Source: Heyndrickxia sporothermodurans | GTDB lineage: Bacteria; Bacillota; Bacilli; Bacillales; Bacillaceae_C | NCBI RefSeq assembly: GCF_016785185.1 | Contig: NZ_JAEKDY010000105.1 | Length of the DNA: 12,114 nucleotides | Strand: one strand, 5' to 3' | Translations under genes and position numbers: made by a program | Shown: positions 5,220-11,987 of the stretch, piece by piece | Numbering within the stretch: the first letter of the stretch is position 1 | Layout: every line of letters starts with the position of its first letter | Notes under the pieces: model-generated | Database searches by the model: none | What the model saw: the letters and a program-made list of their open reading frames with translations, nothing else | Told to the model about the DNA's origin: nothing

Positions 5220-6179
5220 GTGAAAAGTTTGGAAAAGAAACAAAAACTTATCGTACTTATCGGACCAACAGCAGTTGGAAAAACGGAATTGAGTATTCAT
5301 CTCGCAAAACAATTTAATGGGGAAATCATAAGCGGTGATTCTATGCAAATTTATAAAGGGATGGATATTGGAACTGCGAAAATAAAAGAAGAAGAAATGA
5401 ATGGAGTTCCCCATCATTTAATAGATATTAAAGAACCTGACGAACCATTTTCTGTTGCAGAATTCCAAGAAAAAGTAAGGAAAGAAATTAATATTATTTC
5501 TCAGAAGAATGCAATACCAATGATTGTTGGTGGTACAGGTTTATACATACAGTCGGTGATTTACGATTATCAATTTAGCGAAGCACCCGGGGATGCAACA
5601 ATACGGGCTCAATACGAAAAAAAGGCAGAAAAAGAAGGGAATTTAAGCGTCTATCAGTTGCTGGAGCAAATGGATCCCGAAAGTGCCAAAAAAATTCATC
5701 CCAATAATATTAGACGTGTCATTAGAGCGTTGGAAGTAATTCATTGTACCGGGAAAACAGCAACAGAATATCAAAAGCAACAAGCAACCGAATTATTATA
5801 TGATGTGGCAATAATTGGTCTTACTATGGAACGAGATAAATTGTATGAACGAATTAATCAACGGGTGGATAACATGATTAATAAAGGACTAATAGACGAA
5901 GTAAAAGGTTTATATGAACGAGGAATTCGAAATGTCCAGTCTATACAAGCAATCGGATATAAAGAATTGTATGATTATTTTGATGGGAAAATCACTTTAG
6001 ACGAAGCGATTAATCAATTGAAACAAAATTCCAGAAGATATGCCAAAAGACAATTAACTTGGTTTAGAAATAAAATGGATGTAACATGGTTTGATATGAC
6101 AAATGAAATGGATAGAAAGAAAAAAATAAACGAAATATCACATTTTGTTGCAGGAAAGCTTCGATTAAAATCGAATTAA
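5220..6179 (+). CDS. miaA: tRNA dimethylallyltransferase MiaA
   Basis: Transfers a dimethylallyl group from DMAPP to N6 of A37 in tRNAs reading codons that begin with U, the first step of ms2i6A formation. It carries the P-loop GPTAVGKT (residues 15-22), SGDSMQIYKGMDIGTAK (about 39-55), GVPHHLIDI, VGGTGLYIQS, HPNNIRRVIRALE, SIQAIGYKEL and the RRYAKRQLTWFRNKM block, all standard for bacterial MiaA. The length (319 from GTG 5220) is normal. The start is uncertain: aaaagg (5212-5217) is only 2 bases from GTG 5220 but 11 from the in-frame TTG 5229, which would give MEKKQKLIVLIG; I keep the longer frame but think TTG 5229 equally or more likely. hfq follows after 31 bases on the same transcript. 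In B. subtilis mutS-mutL lie upstream; here they do not. Confidence 0.97.
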   Translation: MKSLEKKQKLIVLIGPTAVGKTELSIHLAKQFNGEIISGDSMQIYKGMDIGTAKIKEEEMNGVPHHLIDIKEPDEPFSVAEFQEKVRKEINIISQKNAIPMIVGGTGLYIQSVIYDYQFSEAPGDATIRAQYEKKAEKEGNLSVYQLLEQMDPESAKKIHPNNIRRVIRALEVIHCTGKTATEYQKQQATELLYDVAIIGLTMERDKLYERINQRVDNMINKGLIDEVKGLYERGIRNVQSIQAIGYKELYDYFDGKITLDEAINQLKQNSRRYAKRQLTWFRNKMDVTWFDMTNEMDRKKKINEISHFVAGKLRLKSN

Positions 6180-6210
6180 TAAATATAGAGATAGAAGAGG
6201 AGGATTTTTT

Positions 6211-6441
6211 ATGAAACAGGCAATTAATATTCAAGATCAGTTTTTAAACCAATTACGTAAAGATGGTACATCAGTAACTGTATTTTTATTAAATGGATTT
6301 CAACTTCGTGGACAAATAAAAGGCTTTGACAATTTTACAGTGTTATTTGAGTCAGAAGGAAAACAACAGCTTGTCTTTAAACATGCGATATCAACCTTCT
6401 CTCCTTTGAAAAATGTCCAAATAAATTTTGAAGAACAATAA
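6211..6441 (+). CDS. hfq: RNA chaperone Hfq
   Basis: A 76-residue Sm-like protein that forms hexameric rings and binds U-rich and A-rich RNA. The Sm1 segment contains NIQDQFLNQLRKDG and VTVFLLNGFQLRGQIKGFDNFTV. The Sm2 signature is VFKHAIST (about residues 55-62), which contains the conserved KH pair of the proximal RNA-binding pore. Gln8 and the Phe in FDNFTV are present. It lacks the long C-terminal tail of enterobacterial Hfq, as is normal in Bacillus. The start has AGAGGAGG upstream. It is the second gene of a miaA-hfq operon ending at the terminator 6458-6494. Confidence 0.97.
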   Translation: MKQAINIQDQFLNQLRKDGTSVTVFLLNGFQLRGQIKGFDNFTVLFESEGKQQLVFKHAISTFSPLKNVQINFEEQ

Positions 6442-6457
6442 TTATTAAGTAGGAATG

Positions 6458-6494
6458 AGCATGTTTAACATTGAATTGTTAAACATGCTTTTTT
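6458..6494 (+). terminator. Strong intrinsic terminator after hfq
   Basis: A perfect 13-bp stem (6458-6470 with 6477-6489) with loop ttgaat is followed by a T-run. It lies 16 bases after the hfq stop and separates the miaA-hfq operon from spoVK. Confidence 0.92.
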
Positions 6495-6528
6495 CATTGC
6501 TTACCAGGAAATTAAAAATTTTACGCAT

Positions 6529-6537
6529 TGTGGATAA
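6529..6537 (-). promoter_or_regulatory. Exact DnaA-box sequence
   Basis: TGTGGATAA on the plus strand is the complement of the consensus DnaA box TTATCCACA. It is a single copy between the hfq terminator and the hairpin repeat; no cluster is visible, so a regulatory or origin role is unproven. Confidence 0.35.
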
Positions 6538-6551
6538 CCTTGTTACATAAA

Positions 6552-6715
6552 GTGTCTACGTCTAGCGCAAGCAGCCATCGACTAGAAAACTTCAGGACTT
6601 TTATCTACGATAAGTCAACATCGATTCGCCTTGCAGGCTCATCGTGTTTCCTTTATCTGAGTCAAAGTCCCTCCAGTTTTTACGTCGATGAGCAAGGCGC
6701 TTTCGCTTTTGTTTT
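6552..6715. repeat. Long imperfect hairpin repeat (about 140 nt), probably a dispersed intergenic element
   Basis: Bases 6564-6701 fold symmetrically around 6633. AGCGC (6564-6568) pairs with GCGCT (6697-6701), CATCGAC (6576-6582) with GTCGATG (6684-6690), GGACTTT (6595-6601) with AAAGTCC (6664-6670), then GATAA/AACA with TGTT/TTATC, and GCC with GGC around the apical loop ttgca (6631-6635). The flanks gtgtctacgtctagcgc and ggcgctttcgctttt resemble the ends of intergenic repeats common in Bacillaceae genomes that start near 'GTGTCTAG-TCCAGCGC' and end near 'GCGC-TTCGCTTTT'. It has no coding capacity that I believe. Whether it is a mobile palindromic element, a folded RNA or both cannot be settled from one copy. 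Confidence 0.7.
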
Positions 6716-6838
6716 TTCGATAATTTTAAAAAGGACAAAGTAATGTTTACTCGTAAAAGGGAATAGAATGTTGAGAGGGAAATCGAAAAGACTTATTTGG
6801 GCATATGAAAATATTATTATAAAATCAAATTCACAATA

Positions 6839-6860
6839 ATGAATGCTTATAAGTATTCAT
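6839..6860. promoter_or_regulatory. 22-bp near-perfect palindrome upstream of spoVK, candidate operator
   Basis: ATGAATGCTTA-TAAGTATTCAT (6839-6860) is self-complementary except for one G/T pair. It lies about 100 bases before the proposed spoVK start and overlaps CATACTAAT, which resembles a sporulation -10 element. It is a candidate binding site for a dimeric regulator; I cannot assign which one. Confidence 0.35.
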
Positions 6861-6961
6861 ACTAATTAAAATAGGTGATTAAAAAAACGCTTGGACCTGG
6901 GCGTTTGTCACACTTTTTTACCTCTTCGCGTATACTGTTTTCAGATTGTGAGGTGAACGCT

Positions 6962-7909
6962 TTGGATCAACCAATACGCATGAAAAATAATGGCCAAATA
7001 AGTATTGTCCTCGGTGCACAGCAAAGAGAAGCCTCAAAAACTCATCATCCAAAGGAAATTGTTCAAAAGAGAGCATCGACAGAGCATGAGGCACTCAGAG
7101 AAATTGAAGAAGAATTAAGTGCTCTTGTTGGAATGGATGAAATGAAAAAAATGATTAAGGAAATATATGCATGGATATATATTAATAAAAAAAGAGAATT
7201 AGCAGGTCTAAAAACTGGTAAGCAGGCACTTCATATGATGTTTAAAGGTAATCCGGGAACAGGGAAAACAACAGTAGCGAGATTGATCGGTAAACTTTTT
7301 CAAAAAATGAATGTATTAACAAAGGGGCATCTAATAGAAGCTGAACGTGCGGATTTAGTAGGTGAATATATTGGTCATACCGCACAAAAAACGCGTGATT
7401 TGGTCAAAAAAGCAATAGGAGGAATCCTGTTCATTGATGAAGCATACTCGCTTGGCAGGGGAGGGGAAAAGGATTTTGGGAAAGAAGCAATTGATACACT
7501 GGTTAAGCATATGGAAGATCGGCAGCACGAGTTTATTTTGATTTTAGCTGGGTACTCAAGAGAAATGGATTATTTTCTTAGCTTAAATCCTGGTCTTCAT
7601 TCTAGATTTCCATTAGTGTTCCACTTTCCTGATTACAATGTCGAGCAATTAATGGAAATAGGTAAGCGGATGTTATATGAAAAAGAATATGTTCTAAGCC
7701 ATGATGCAGAAAGAAAACTAAAAGATCATCTATCGTATGTAAAAATGATGAATCCGACAAGCTTTTCGAACGGAAGGTATGTCCGAAATATAATTGAAAA
7801 GTCGATTCGCTCTCAAGCTATGAGATTACTAAATAATCATCATTTTGATCGACATGATTTATTAACAATTAGAAGTAATGATTTATTGTTCCCGGAAAAC
7901 CAATTGTAA
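6962..7909 (+). CDS. spoVK: Stage V sporulation protein K (AAA ATPase)
   Basis: A 315-residue AAA ATPase of the CbxX/CfqX type, needed for spore maturation in B. subtilis. Residues counted from TTG 6962: Walker A GNPGTGKT (96-103), a block AERADLVGEYIGHTAQKTRD, Walker B GILFIDEAY (about 154-162), GGEKDFGKEAIDTLVKHMED, LAGYSREMD, and an Arg-finger region NPGLHSRFP. The C-terminal lid contains SNGRYVRNIIEKSIRSQAMRLL. The frame is open to GTG 6875, but the extra 29 residues lack family similarity and that start has no good site. TTG 6962 has GAGGTGA (6950-6956) just upstream and aligns with the B. subtilis N-terminus ('YKNNGQ' there, RMKNNGQ here). The preceding bases contain TCACACT and GTATACTG, perhaps a weak sigma-E promoter. 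It ends in a terminator shared with the convergent gene 6 bases away. Confidence 0.95.
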   Translation: MDQPIRMKNNGQISIVLGAQQREASKTHHPKEIVQKRASTEHEALREIEEELSALVGMDEMKKMIKEIYAWIYINKKRELAGLKTGKQALHMMFKGNPGTGKTTVARLIGKLFQKMNVLTKGHLIEAERADLVGEYIGHTAQKTRDLVKKAIGGILFIDEAYSLGRGGEKDFGKEAIDTLVKHMEDRQHEFILILAGYSREMDYFLSLNPGLHSRFPLVFHFPDYNVEQLMEIGKRMLYEKEYVLSHDAERKLKDHLSYVKMMNPTSFSNGRYVRNIIEKSIRSQAMRLLNNHHFDRHDLLTIRSNDLLFPENQL

Positions 7910-7940
7910 AAACGGTTAGTCATGATGACTAGCCGTTTTT
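7908..7940. terminator. Bidirectional terminator shared by spoVK and the UPF0126 gene
   Basis: aaaaacggttagtca (7908-7922) pairs with tgactagccgttttt (7926-7940) over a 3-base loop, with one T-G pair. A- and T-runs at either side make it work in both directions. The spoVK TAA (7907-7909) and the opposite gene's TAA (7918-7916) both fall within or beside the stem. Confidence 0.9.
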
Positions 7941-8536
7941 ATTCCAGTTTTATTTGGAAGTTTCCACTTAAACATGTAGGAAAGTACTCGTAGTATTGTT
8001 GTAATAGCAAATAATAAATAAAGTTCAATCGGATCCTTTGCCAAACCTAATCCAATCGCAAATCCACAAAGAATTGCCCAGACAGCGTATATTTCGGATT
8101 GTAAAACGAGTGGTTTTCTCTTCGCAAGAACATCGCGTATAATCCCCCCGCCACTTCCGGTTAATACAGCCGCAACGATAATTGCACTTAATGGGTGTCC
8201 CATTTGCTTCGCATATAATGCTCCCTGAATAGCAAATGCGGCAAGTCCCATCGCATCAAAAAAATTCCCCCATCGTTGCCAATGACGTAATAAATTATGA
8301 GGAAATAAGAAAATAATTGTAATAGACAGTAAAGCAATTTGGAAAAGGAGGCTTTGCTCCCATAATGCGGAGACAGGAACCCCAATGAGCAGATTTCGAA
8401 TTGCCCCACCACCAAAAGCGGTTACAATTCCTAAAATATAAGTTCCCAATATGTCATACTCTTCCTCCATTGCAATGATTGCACCGGAAACGGCAAAAGC
8501 GATCGTGCCAATAATACTTAGAATTTCCCAAGTCAT
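7916..8536 (-). CDS. UPF0126 / TRIC-type membrane protein (glycine-transporter domain)
   Basis: A 206-residue membrane protein with about seven hydrophobic helices and an internal duplication. Each half holds the family glycine motif: AFGGGAIRNLLIG (about residues 40-52) and GSGGGIIRDVL (about 127-137). Such proteins (YvgT in B. subtilis, YadS/YicG in E. coli) carry two UPF0126 domains. Structural work linked the family to trimeric intracellular cation channels; databases also call it a glycine transporter, so the substrate is not certain. A strong site (taggaggt) precedes the ATG. It points back toward spoVK and shares that gene's terminator. In B. subtilis, ynbA (hflX) occupies this interval; here that gene is absent and this one replaces it. 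No clear promoter was found. Confidence 0.88.
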   Translation of the reverse strand: MTWEILSIIGTIAFAVSGAIIAMEEEYDILGTYILGIVTAFGGGAIRNLLIGVPVSALWEQSLLFQIALLSITIIFLFPHNLLRHWQRWGNFFDAMGLAAFAIQGALYAKQMGHPLSAIIVAAVLTGSGGGIIRDVLAKRKPLVLQSEIYAVWAILCGFAIGLGLAKDPIELYLLFAITTILRVLSYMFKWKLPNKTGIKTASHHD

Positions 8537-8642
8537 TGGGCTTACCTCCTAGAAGTAATAAATAATCTATGATGATATGAAAACATTAGGCTCTGAATTT
8601 TTTACGAATATGTACGTTTTATACCTTCATCCCAAATTTGAT

Positions 8643-8658
8643 TTTATCATGATAAAAC
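8643..8658. promoter_or_regulatory. Perfect 16-bp palindrome in a divergent promoter region
   Basis: TTTTATCATGATAAAA is exactly self-complementary. It lies between the UPF0126 gene (minus) and ynbB (plus), about 40 bases before the ynbB extended -10. It is a candidate operator for either gene; AT-rich palindromes also occur by chance. Confidence 0.35.
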
Positions 8659-8697
8659 ATACTTACAAGTAAAAGTTTTTTTGTTTTCTATTTTTCT

Positions 8698-8706
8698 GTT
8701 AAGATG
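8698..8706 (+). promoter_or_regulatory. Candidate extended -10 promoter for ynbB
   Basis: TGTTAAGAT has the TG extension and a good -10. The -35 region is a poor T-rich run. The start near 8713 would give a leader of about 80 bases. Confidence 0.4.
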
Positions 8707-8790
8707 AAATAAACACATACTCTTTGTAAGTTAGGAAAGTTTGAATTGCTAAGAAGAGTAATGGCTAATATCAGATATTAAAGGAGCAAC

Positions 8791-10056
8791 ATGATGTTTC
8801 AATTTTTAGCTAATCGTGAGAAATTAGAACCAATCATTGAAGAAGTCGAGCAACAAATTAAACCGATTCACGAAAAAATAGATCAACGAATTGAAGAAAA
8901 TCAGTTTCGGGTATTACAAAGTTTTCAAGCTAATCGTGTAAGTGATTCCCATTTTAATCCTTCAACGGGGTACGGCTATGACGATATTGGAAGAGATACA
9001 CTTGAAAAAATTTATGCTGAAGTATTTGGTGGAGAAGCGGGGTTGGTTCGTCCGCAAATTATTTCGGGGACACATGCAATTTCCATCGCTCTATTCGGTG
9101 TACTTAGACCAGGAGATGAATTATTATATATTACCGGCAAGCCGTACGACACGTTAGAAGAAATAGTCGGGATTCGAGGAAATGGTGTTGGTTCTTTAAA
9201 AGATTTTCAAATAGAATACAATACTGTTCTTTTAGCAAGTGAAGGTACGATTGATTATGAGGGAATCAGACAGTCCATTAAATCGAATACAAAAATGATT
9301 GGTATCCAACGTTCAAAAGGATATGCAAATCGCCCTTCTTTTACAATTGAAGAAATCGAAAAAATGATCAAGTTTGTTAAAGAAATTAAACCGGATGTGG
9401 TTGTTTTCGTTGATAATTGTTACGGGGAATTTGTTGAAAACATTGAGCCCTGTCATGTTGGGGCAGATTTAATGGCTGGATCCTTAATTAAAAATCCTGG
9501 TGGGGGAATGGTAAAAACAGGTGGATATATCGTTGGCAAGAAGCAGTGGGTGGACGCCTGCTCATATCGTATGACATCACCTGGTATCGGTGCTGAGGCG
9601 GGTGCCTCGCTTTACTCTTTACAAGAAATGTATCAAGGATTTTTCCTCGCACCGCATGTTGTTGGACAGTCCTTAAAAGGAGCTGTTTTCACATCGGCAA
9701 TTTTAGAAAAGTTTCATTTAAACACACATCCAAAATGGGATGCGAACCGAACTGATCTTATCCAATCTGTTCAATTTGAAGAACCGAATAAAATGATTGA
9801 GTTTTGCCAAGCGATCCAATTTGCTTCACCAATCAATTCGTATGTTACTCCATATCCTAGCTATATGCCCGGGTATGAAGATGATGTAATTATGGCAGCA
9901 GGAACATTTATTCAAGGAGCAAGTATTGAATTGTCCGCAGATGGACCATTGAGACCACCATACACTGCATATGTCCAAGGTGGATTAACATACTCTCATG
10001 TGAAAATTGCCGTCTGTTCAGCATTAGACCGTTTAATAACGAAGAATTTAATTTGA
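8791..10056 (+). CDS. ynbB: PLP-dependent enzyme YnbB, methionine gamma-lyase / aluminium-resistance family
   Basis: A 421-residue fold-type I PLP enzyme of the family annotated 'methionine gamma-lyase family' or 'aluminium resistance protein'. Visible motifs: NPSTGYGYDDIGRDTLEKIY (about residues 56-75), VRPQIISGTHAISIALFG (86-103), VVVFVDNCYGEF (203-214) with D208 expected to bind the PLP pyridine nitrogen, and GSLIKNPGGG (230-239) with K234 as the likely Schiff-base lysine. Its true substrate is not established. Two adjacent ATG codons (8791, 8794) follow AAGGAG (8781-8786); the second has better spacing, so the protein may be 420 residues. It lies directly upstream of glnR, as in B. subtilis, but is separated from it by a terminator and the GlnR-controlled promoter. 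Confidence 0.92.
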   Translation: MMFQFLANREKLEPIIEEVEQQIKPIHEKIDQRIEENQFRVLQSFQANRVSDSHFNPSTGYGYDDIGRDTLEKIYAEVFGGEAGLVRPQIISGTHAISIALFGVLRPGDELLYITGKPYDTLEEIVGIRGNGVGSLKDFQIEYNTVLLASEGTIDYEGIRQSIKSNTKMIGIQRSKGYANRPSFTIEEIEKMIKFVKEIKPDVVVFVDNCYGEFVENIEPCHVGADLMAGSLIKNPGGGMVKTGGYIVGKKQWVDACSYRMTSPGIGAEAGASLYSLQEMYQGFFLAPHVVGQSLKGAVFTSAILEKFHLNTHPKWDANRTDLIQSVQFEEPNKMIEFCQAIQFASPINSYVTPYPSYMPGYEDDVIMAAGTFIQGASIELSADGPLRPPYTAYVQGGLTYSHVKIAVCSALDRLITKNLI

Positions 10057-10068
10057 TGATAAACAGAG

Positions 10069-10105
10069 AGCGAATGAACCCTTGATTTCATTCGCTTTTT
10101 ATTTT
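10069..10105 (+). terminator. Intrinsic terminator after ynbB
   Basis: AGCGAATGAA (10069-10078) pairs with TTCATTCGCT (10087-10096) around an 8-base loop, followed by ttttatttt. It insulates the glnR promoter from ynbB transcription. Confidence 0.88.
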
Positions 10106-10114
10106 AAAATTTTA

Positions 10115-10131
10115 TGTTAGGTTTTCTAACA
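10115..10131 (+). promoter_or_regulatory. GlnR/TnrA operator, upstream site
   Basis: TGTTA-N7-TAACA matches the consensus TGTNAN7TNACA exactly. It is centred about 14 bases upstream of the -35 of the glnRA promoter. It corresponds to the outer of the two glnRA operators of B. subtilis. Confidence 0.88.
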
Positions 10132-10136
10132 TTAAC

Positions 10137-10165
10137 TTGACAAATAAGCTAACGTGGTTTATAGT
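10137..10165 (+). promoter_or_regulatory. Sigma-A promoter of glnR-glnA
   Basis: TTGACA (10137-10142), 17 bases, TATAGT (10160-10165). Transcription would start near 10172, about 28 bases before glnR. The perfect -35 overlaps the second GlnR site, so repressor binding would block polymerase. Confidence 0.88.
10138..10154 (+). promoter_or_regulatory. GlnR/TnrA operator overlapping the -35
   Basis: TGACA-N7-TAACG is a degenerate version of TGTNAN7TNACA. Six bases separate it from the upstream perfect site. A paired strong and weak site arrangement is typical of the glnRA operon. Confidence 0.72.
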
Positions 10166-10199
10166 AGTTTTATAGTAAATATGAAAGGCGGAGTTTTTA

Positions 10200-10589
10200 A
10201 TGAGTGGTAATCAGATTCGTCGTTCAATGCCAATTTTACCAATTGGTACAGTGATGCAATTAACCGATTTAACAGCCCGTCAGATTCGATACTATGAAGA
10301 ACATAGTTTAATCCATCCGGCTAGATCAGATGGGAACCGCCGGCTATATTCTTTAAATGATGTCGACAAATTGTTAGAAATAAAGGATCTGTTAGATCAA
10401 GGCATAAATATGGCGGGAATTAAGAAAATACTAAATATGAAAACTGAACCGGCTCCAATCGAAACAACTACAACGAAACAGGAAGTAACAAACGAAGAAG
10501 TGAGAAAAATATTAAGGGAAGAACTTTTACAAGCAGGGAGATTTCAACGACCCGGAATGCAAAATGAAAGACCGAGATTTTTCCATTAA
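10200..10589 (+). CDS. glnR: MerR-family nitrogen repressor GlnR
   Basis: A 129-residue repressor that turns off glnRA and related genes when nitrogen is plentiful. The MerR-type winged helix is at about residues 14-80: IGTVMQLTDLTARQIRYYEE (helix-turn-helix), then SDGNRRLYSLNDVDKLLEIK (wing and following helix). A Thr/Glu-rich linker (about 82-98) leads to the C-terminal tail (EEVRKILREELLQAGRFQR, ending RPRFFH). In B. subtilis this tail is autoinhibitory and is contacted by glutamine-inhibited GlnA, which activates DNA binding. The tail is intact, so that control is likely kept. AAGGCGGAG precedes the ATG. It is the first gene of the glnR-glnA operon; 46 bases without a terminator separate it from glnA. 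Confidence 0.96.
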   Translation: MSGNQIRRSMPILPIGTVMQLTDLTARQIRYYEEHSLIHPARSDGNRRLYSLNDVDKLLEIKDLLDQGINMAGIKKILNMKTEPAPIETTTTKQEVTNEEVRKILREELLQAGRFQRPGMQNERPRFFH

Positions 10590-10635
10590 TTGATTGTTGT
10601 ATTAAAAAATAGGACCCATAGGGAGGAAATTGTTT

Positions 10636-11970
10636 ATGTCAAGATATAATCGTAGTGATATTGAAAGAATAGCAGAAGAACAAAATGTGAAATTTATTCG
10701 TCTTCAGTTTACTGATATATTAGGAACGATTAAAAATGTTGAAATACCGATTAGCCAGCTCGGAAAAGCGTTAGACAATAAAATGATGTTTGACGGTTCT
10801 TCTATTGAAGGTTTTGTAAGAATTGAAGAATCTGATATGTATTTATTCCCTGATTTAGATACGTGGGTTGTGTTTCCTTGGACAGCAGAAAAAGGGAAAG
10901 TGGCCCGCCTAATTTGTGATATTTATAATGCAGATGGTACACCGTTTGCCGGTGATCCACGAAATAATTTGAAACGAGTATTAAAGGAAATGGAAGATTT
11001 AGGATTCACTGATTTTAATCTCGGACCTGAACCAGAATTTTTCCTATTTAAATTAGATGAAAAAGGGGAACCTTCGTTAGAATTAAATGACAATGGTGGA
11101 TACTTTGATCTCGCCCCAACTGATTTAGGTGAAAACTGTCGTCGAGACATCGTATTAGAGCTTGAGGAGATGGGATTTGAAATCGAAGCTTCACACCATG
11201 AAGTAGCACCTGGTCAGCATGAAATTGATTTTAAATATGCTCACGCATTAAAAGCATGTGATGATATACAAACATTTAAACTTGTCGTTAAAACCATTGC
11301 TCGAAAGCATGGGTTACACGCTACATTTATGCCTAAACCATTGTTTGGTGTAAGTGGATCTGGTATGCACTGCAACTTATCACTTTTCAAAAATGGCGAA
11401 AATGCTTTCTTCGATCCAAATGGTAAAATTGAATTAAGTGAAACTGCCTATCAATTTATTGCTGGTGTAATTAAACATGCAACGAATTTTACAGCGGTAA
11501 CCAATCCGACTGTAAACTCATATAAACGTTTAGTCCCTGGTTATGAAGCACCATGCTACGTTGCTTGGTCCGCACAGAACCGTAGTCCATTAGTGAGAAT
11601 TCCAGCATCACGTGGATTAAGCACACGTATTGAAGTTCGTAGTGTTGATCCCGCTGCAAACCCGTATTTAGCAATGGCTGTTTTATTAAAATCGGGATTA
11701 GATGGAATAAAAAATAAACTTAACGTTTCGGCACCAGTTGATCGAAATATATATGTCATGAATAAACAAGAGCGCGAGGAAGCGGGGATTATTGACCTAC
11801 CAGGCACATTGAAACAAGCGTTGGAAAATTTAGTTTCCGATGAAGTGATGACGAGTGCCCTTGGTGAACATATTCTTGAACATTTCCTCGAAGCAAAAGA
11901 GATTGAATGGGATATGTTTAGAACAACAGTCCACCCATGGGAACGCGAACAATATATGCAAATGTATTAA
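10636..11970 (+). CDS. glnA: Glutamine synthetase type I (GSI-alpha)
   Basis: Makes glutamine from glutamate, ammonia and ATP; a cytosolic dodecamer. The 444-residue length equals B. subtilis GlnA. Motifs: MFDGSSIEGF (51-60), GPEPEFFLF (130-138), the HEVAPGQHEIDFKYA metal/substrate block (189-203), PKPLFGVSGSGMH (233-245), NPTVNSYKRL (290-299) and PLVRIPASRG. R62 (GFVRIEESD) and E304 (VPGYEAP), both implicated in feedback inhibition by glutamine in B. subtilis, are present, as is the lack of an adenylylation-type tyrosine loop. GlnA therefore probably also acts as the sensor for GlnR. ATG 10636 was chosen over TTG 10630 because GGGAGG (10621-10626) is 9 bases from it and the length then matches. 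Its terminator appears split by an IS element just downstream. Confidence 0.97.
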   Translation: MSRYNRSDIERIAEEQNVKFIRLQFTDILGTIKNVEIPISQLGKALDNKMMFDGSSIEGFVRIEESDMYLFPDLDTWVVFPWTAEKGKVARLICDIYNADGTPFAGDPRNNLKRVLKEMEDLGFTDFNLGPEPEFFLFKLDEKGEPSLELNDNGGYFDLAPTDLGENCRRDIVLELEEMGFEIEASHHEVAPGQHEIDFKYAHALKACDDIQTFKLVVKTIARKHGLHATFMPKPLFGVSGSGMHCNLSLFKNGENAFFDPNGKIELSETAYQFIAGVIKHATNFTAVTNPTVNSYKRLVPGYEAPCYVAWSAQNRSPLVRIPASRGLSTRIEVRSVDPAANPYLAMAVLLKSGLDGIKNKLNVSAPVDRNIYVMNKQEREEAGIIDLPGTLKQALENLVSDEVMTSALGEHILEHFLEAKEIEWDMFRTTVHPWEREQYMQMY

Positions 11971-11973
11971 TAG

Positions 11974-11987
11974 AAAAACCCCTTGAT
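11974..11987 (+). terminator. 5' arm of the glnA terminator, interrupted by an insertion sequence
   Basis: AAAAACCCCTTGAT, 3 bases after the glnA stop, has the form of the ascending arm of an A-tract terminator. No matching ATCAAGGGGTTTTT arm follows; instead the end of an IS3-family element begins at about 11988. The missing arm is expected on the far side of the element, outside the window. Confidence 0.6.

Noticed and set aside
4979..5417. Two minus-strand frames upstream of and overlapping miaA
   Set aside because: No ribosome binding sites; Phe/Cys/Tyr-rich composition typical of AT-rich noncoding DNA; the second overlaps the miaA N-terminus.
6528..6743. 71-residue open frame across the hairpin repeat
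   Set aside because: The frame simply reads through the palindromic repeat; Ser-rich, no site, and the DNA structure explains the sequence better.
6875..6961. Upstream in-frame GTG extension of spoVK
   Set aside because: The extra 29 residues do not resemble SpoVK, and TTG 6962 has a better ribosome binding site and matches the family N-terminus.
8590..8790. Riboswitch (for example an S-box) upstream of ynbB
   Set aside because: The sequence is AT-rich with no conserved aptamer blocks and no terminator before the start codon.
11489..11807. Minus-strand open frames inside glnA
   Set aside because: Shadows of a highly conserved gene, without initiation signals.
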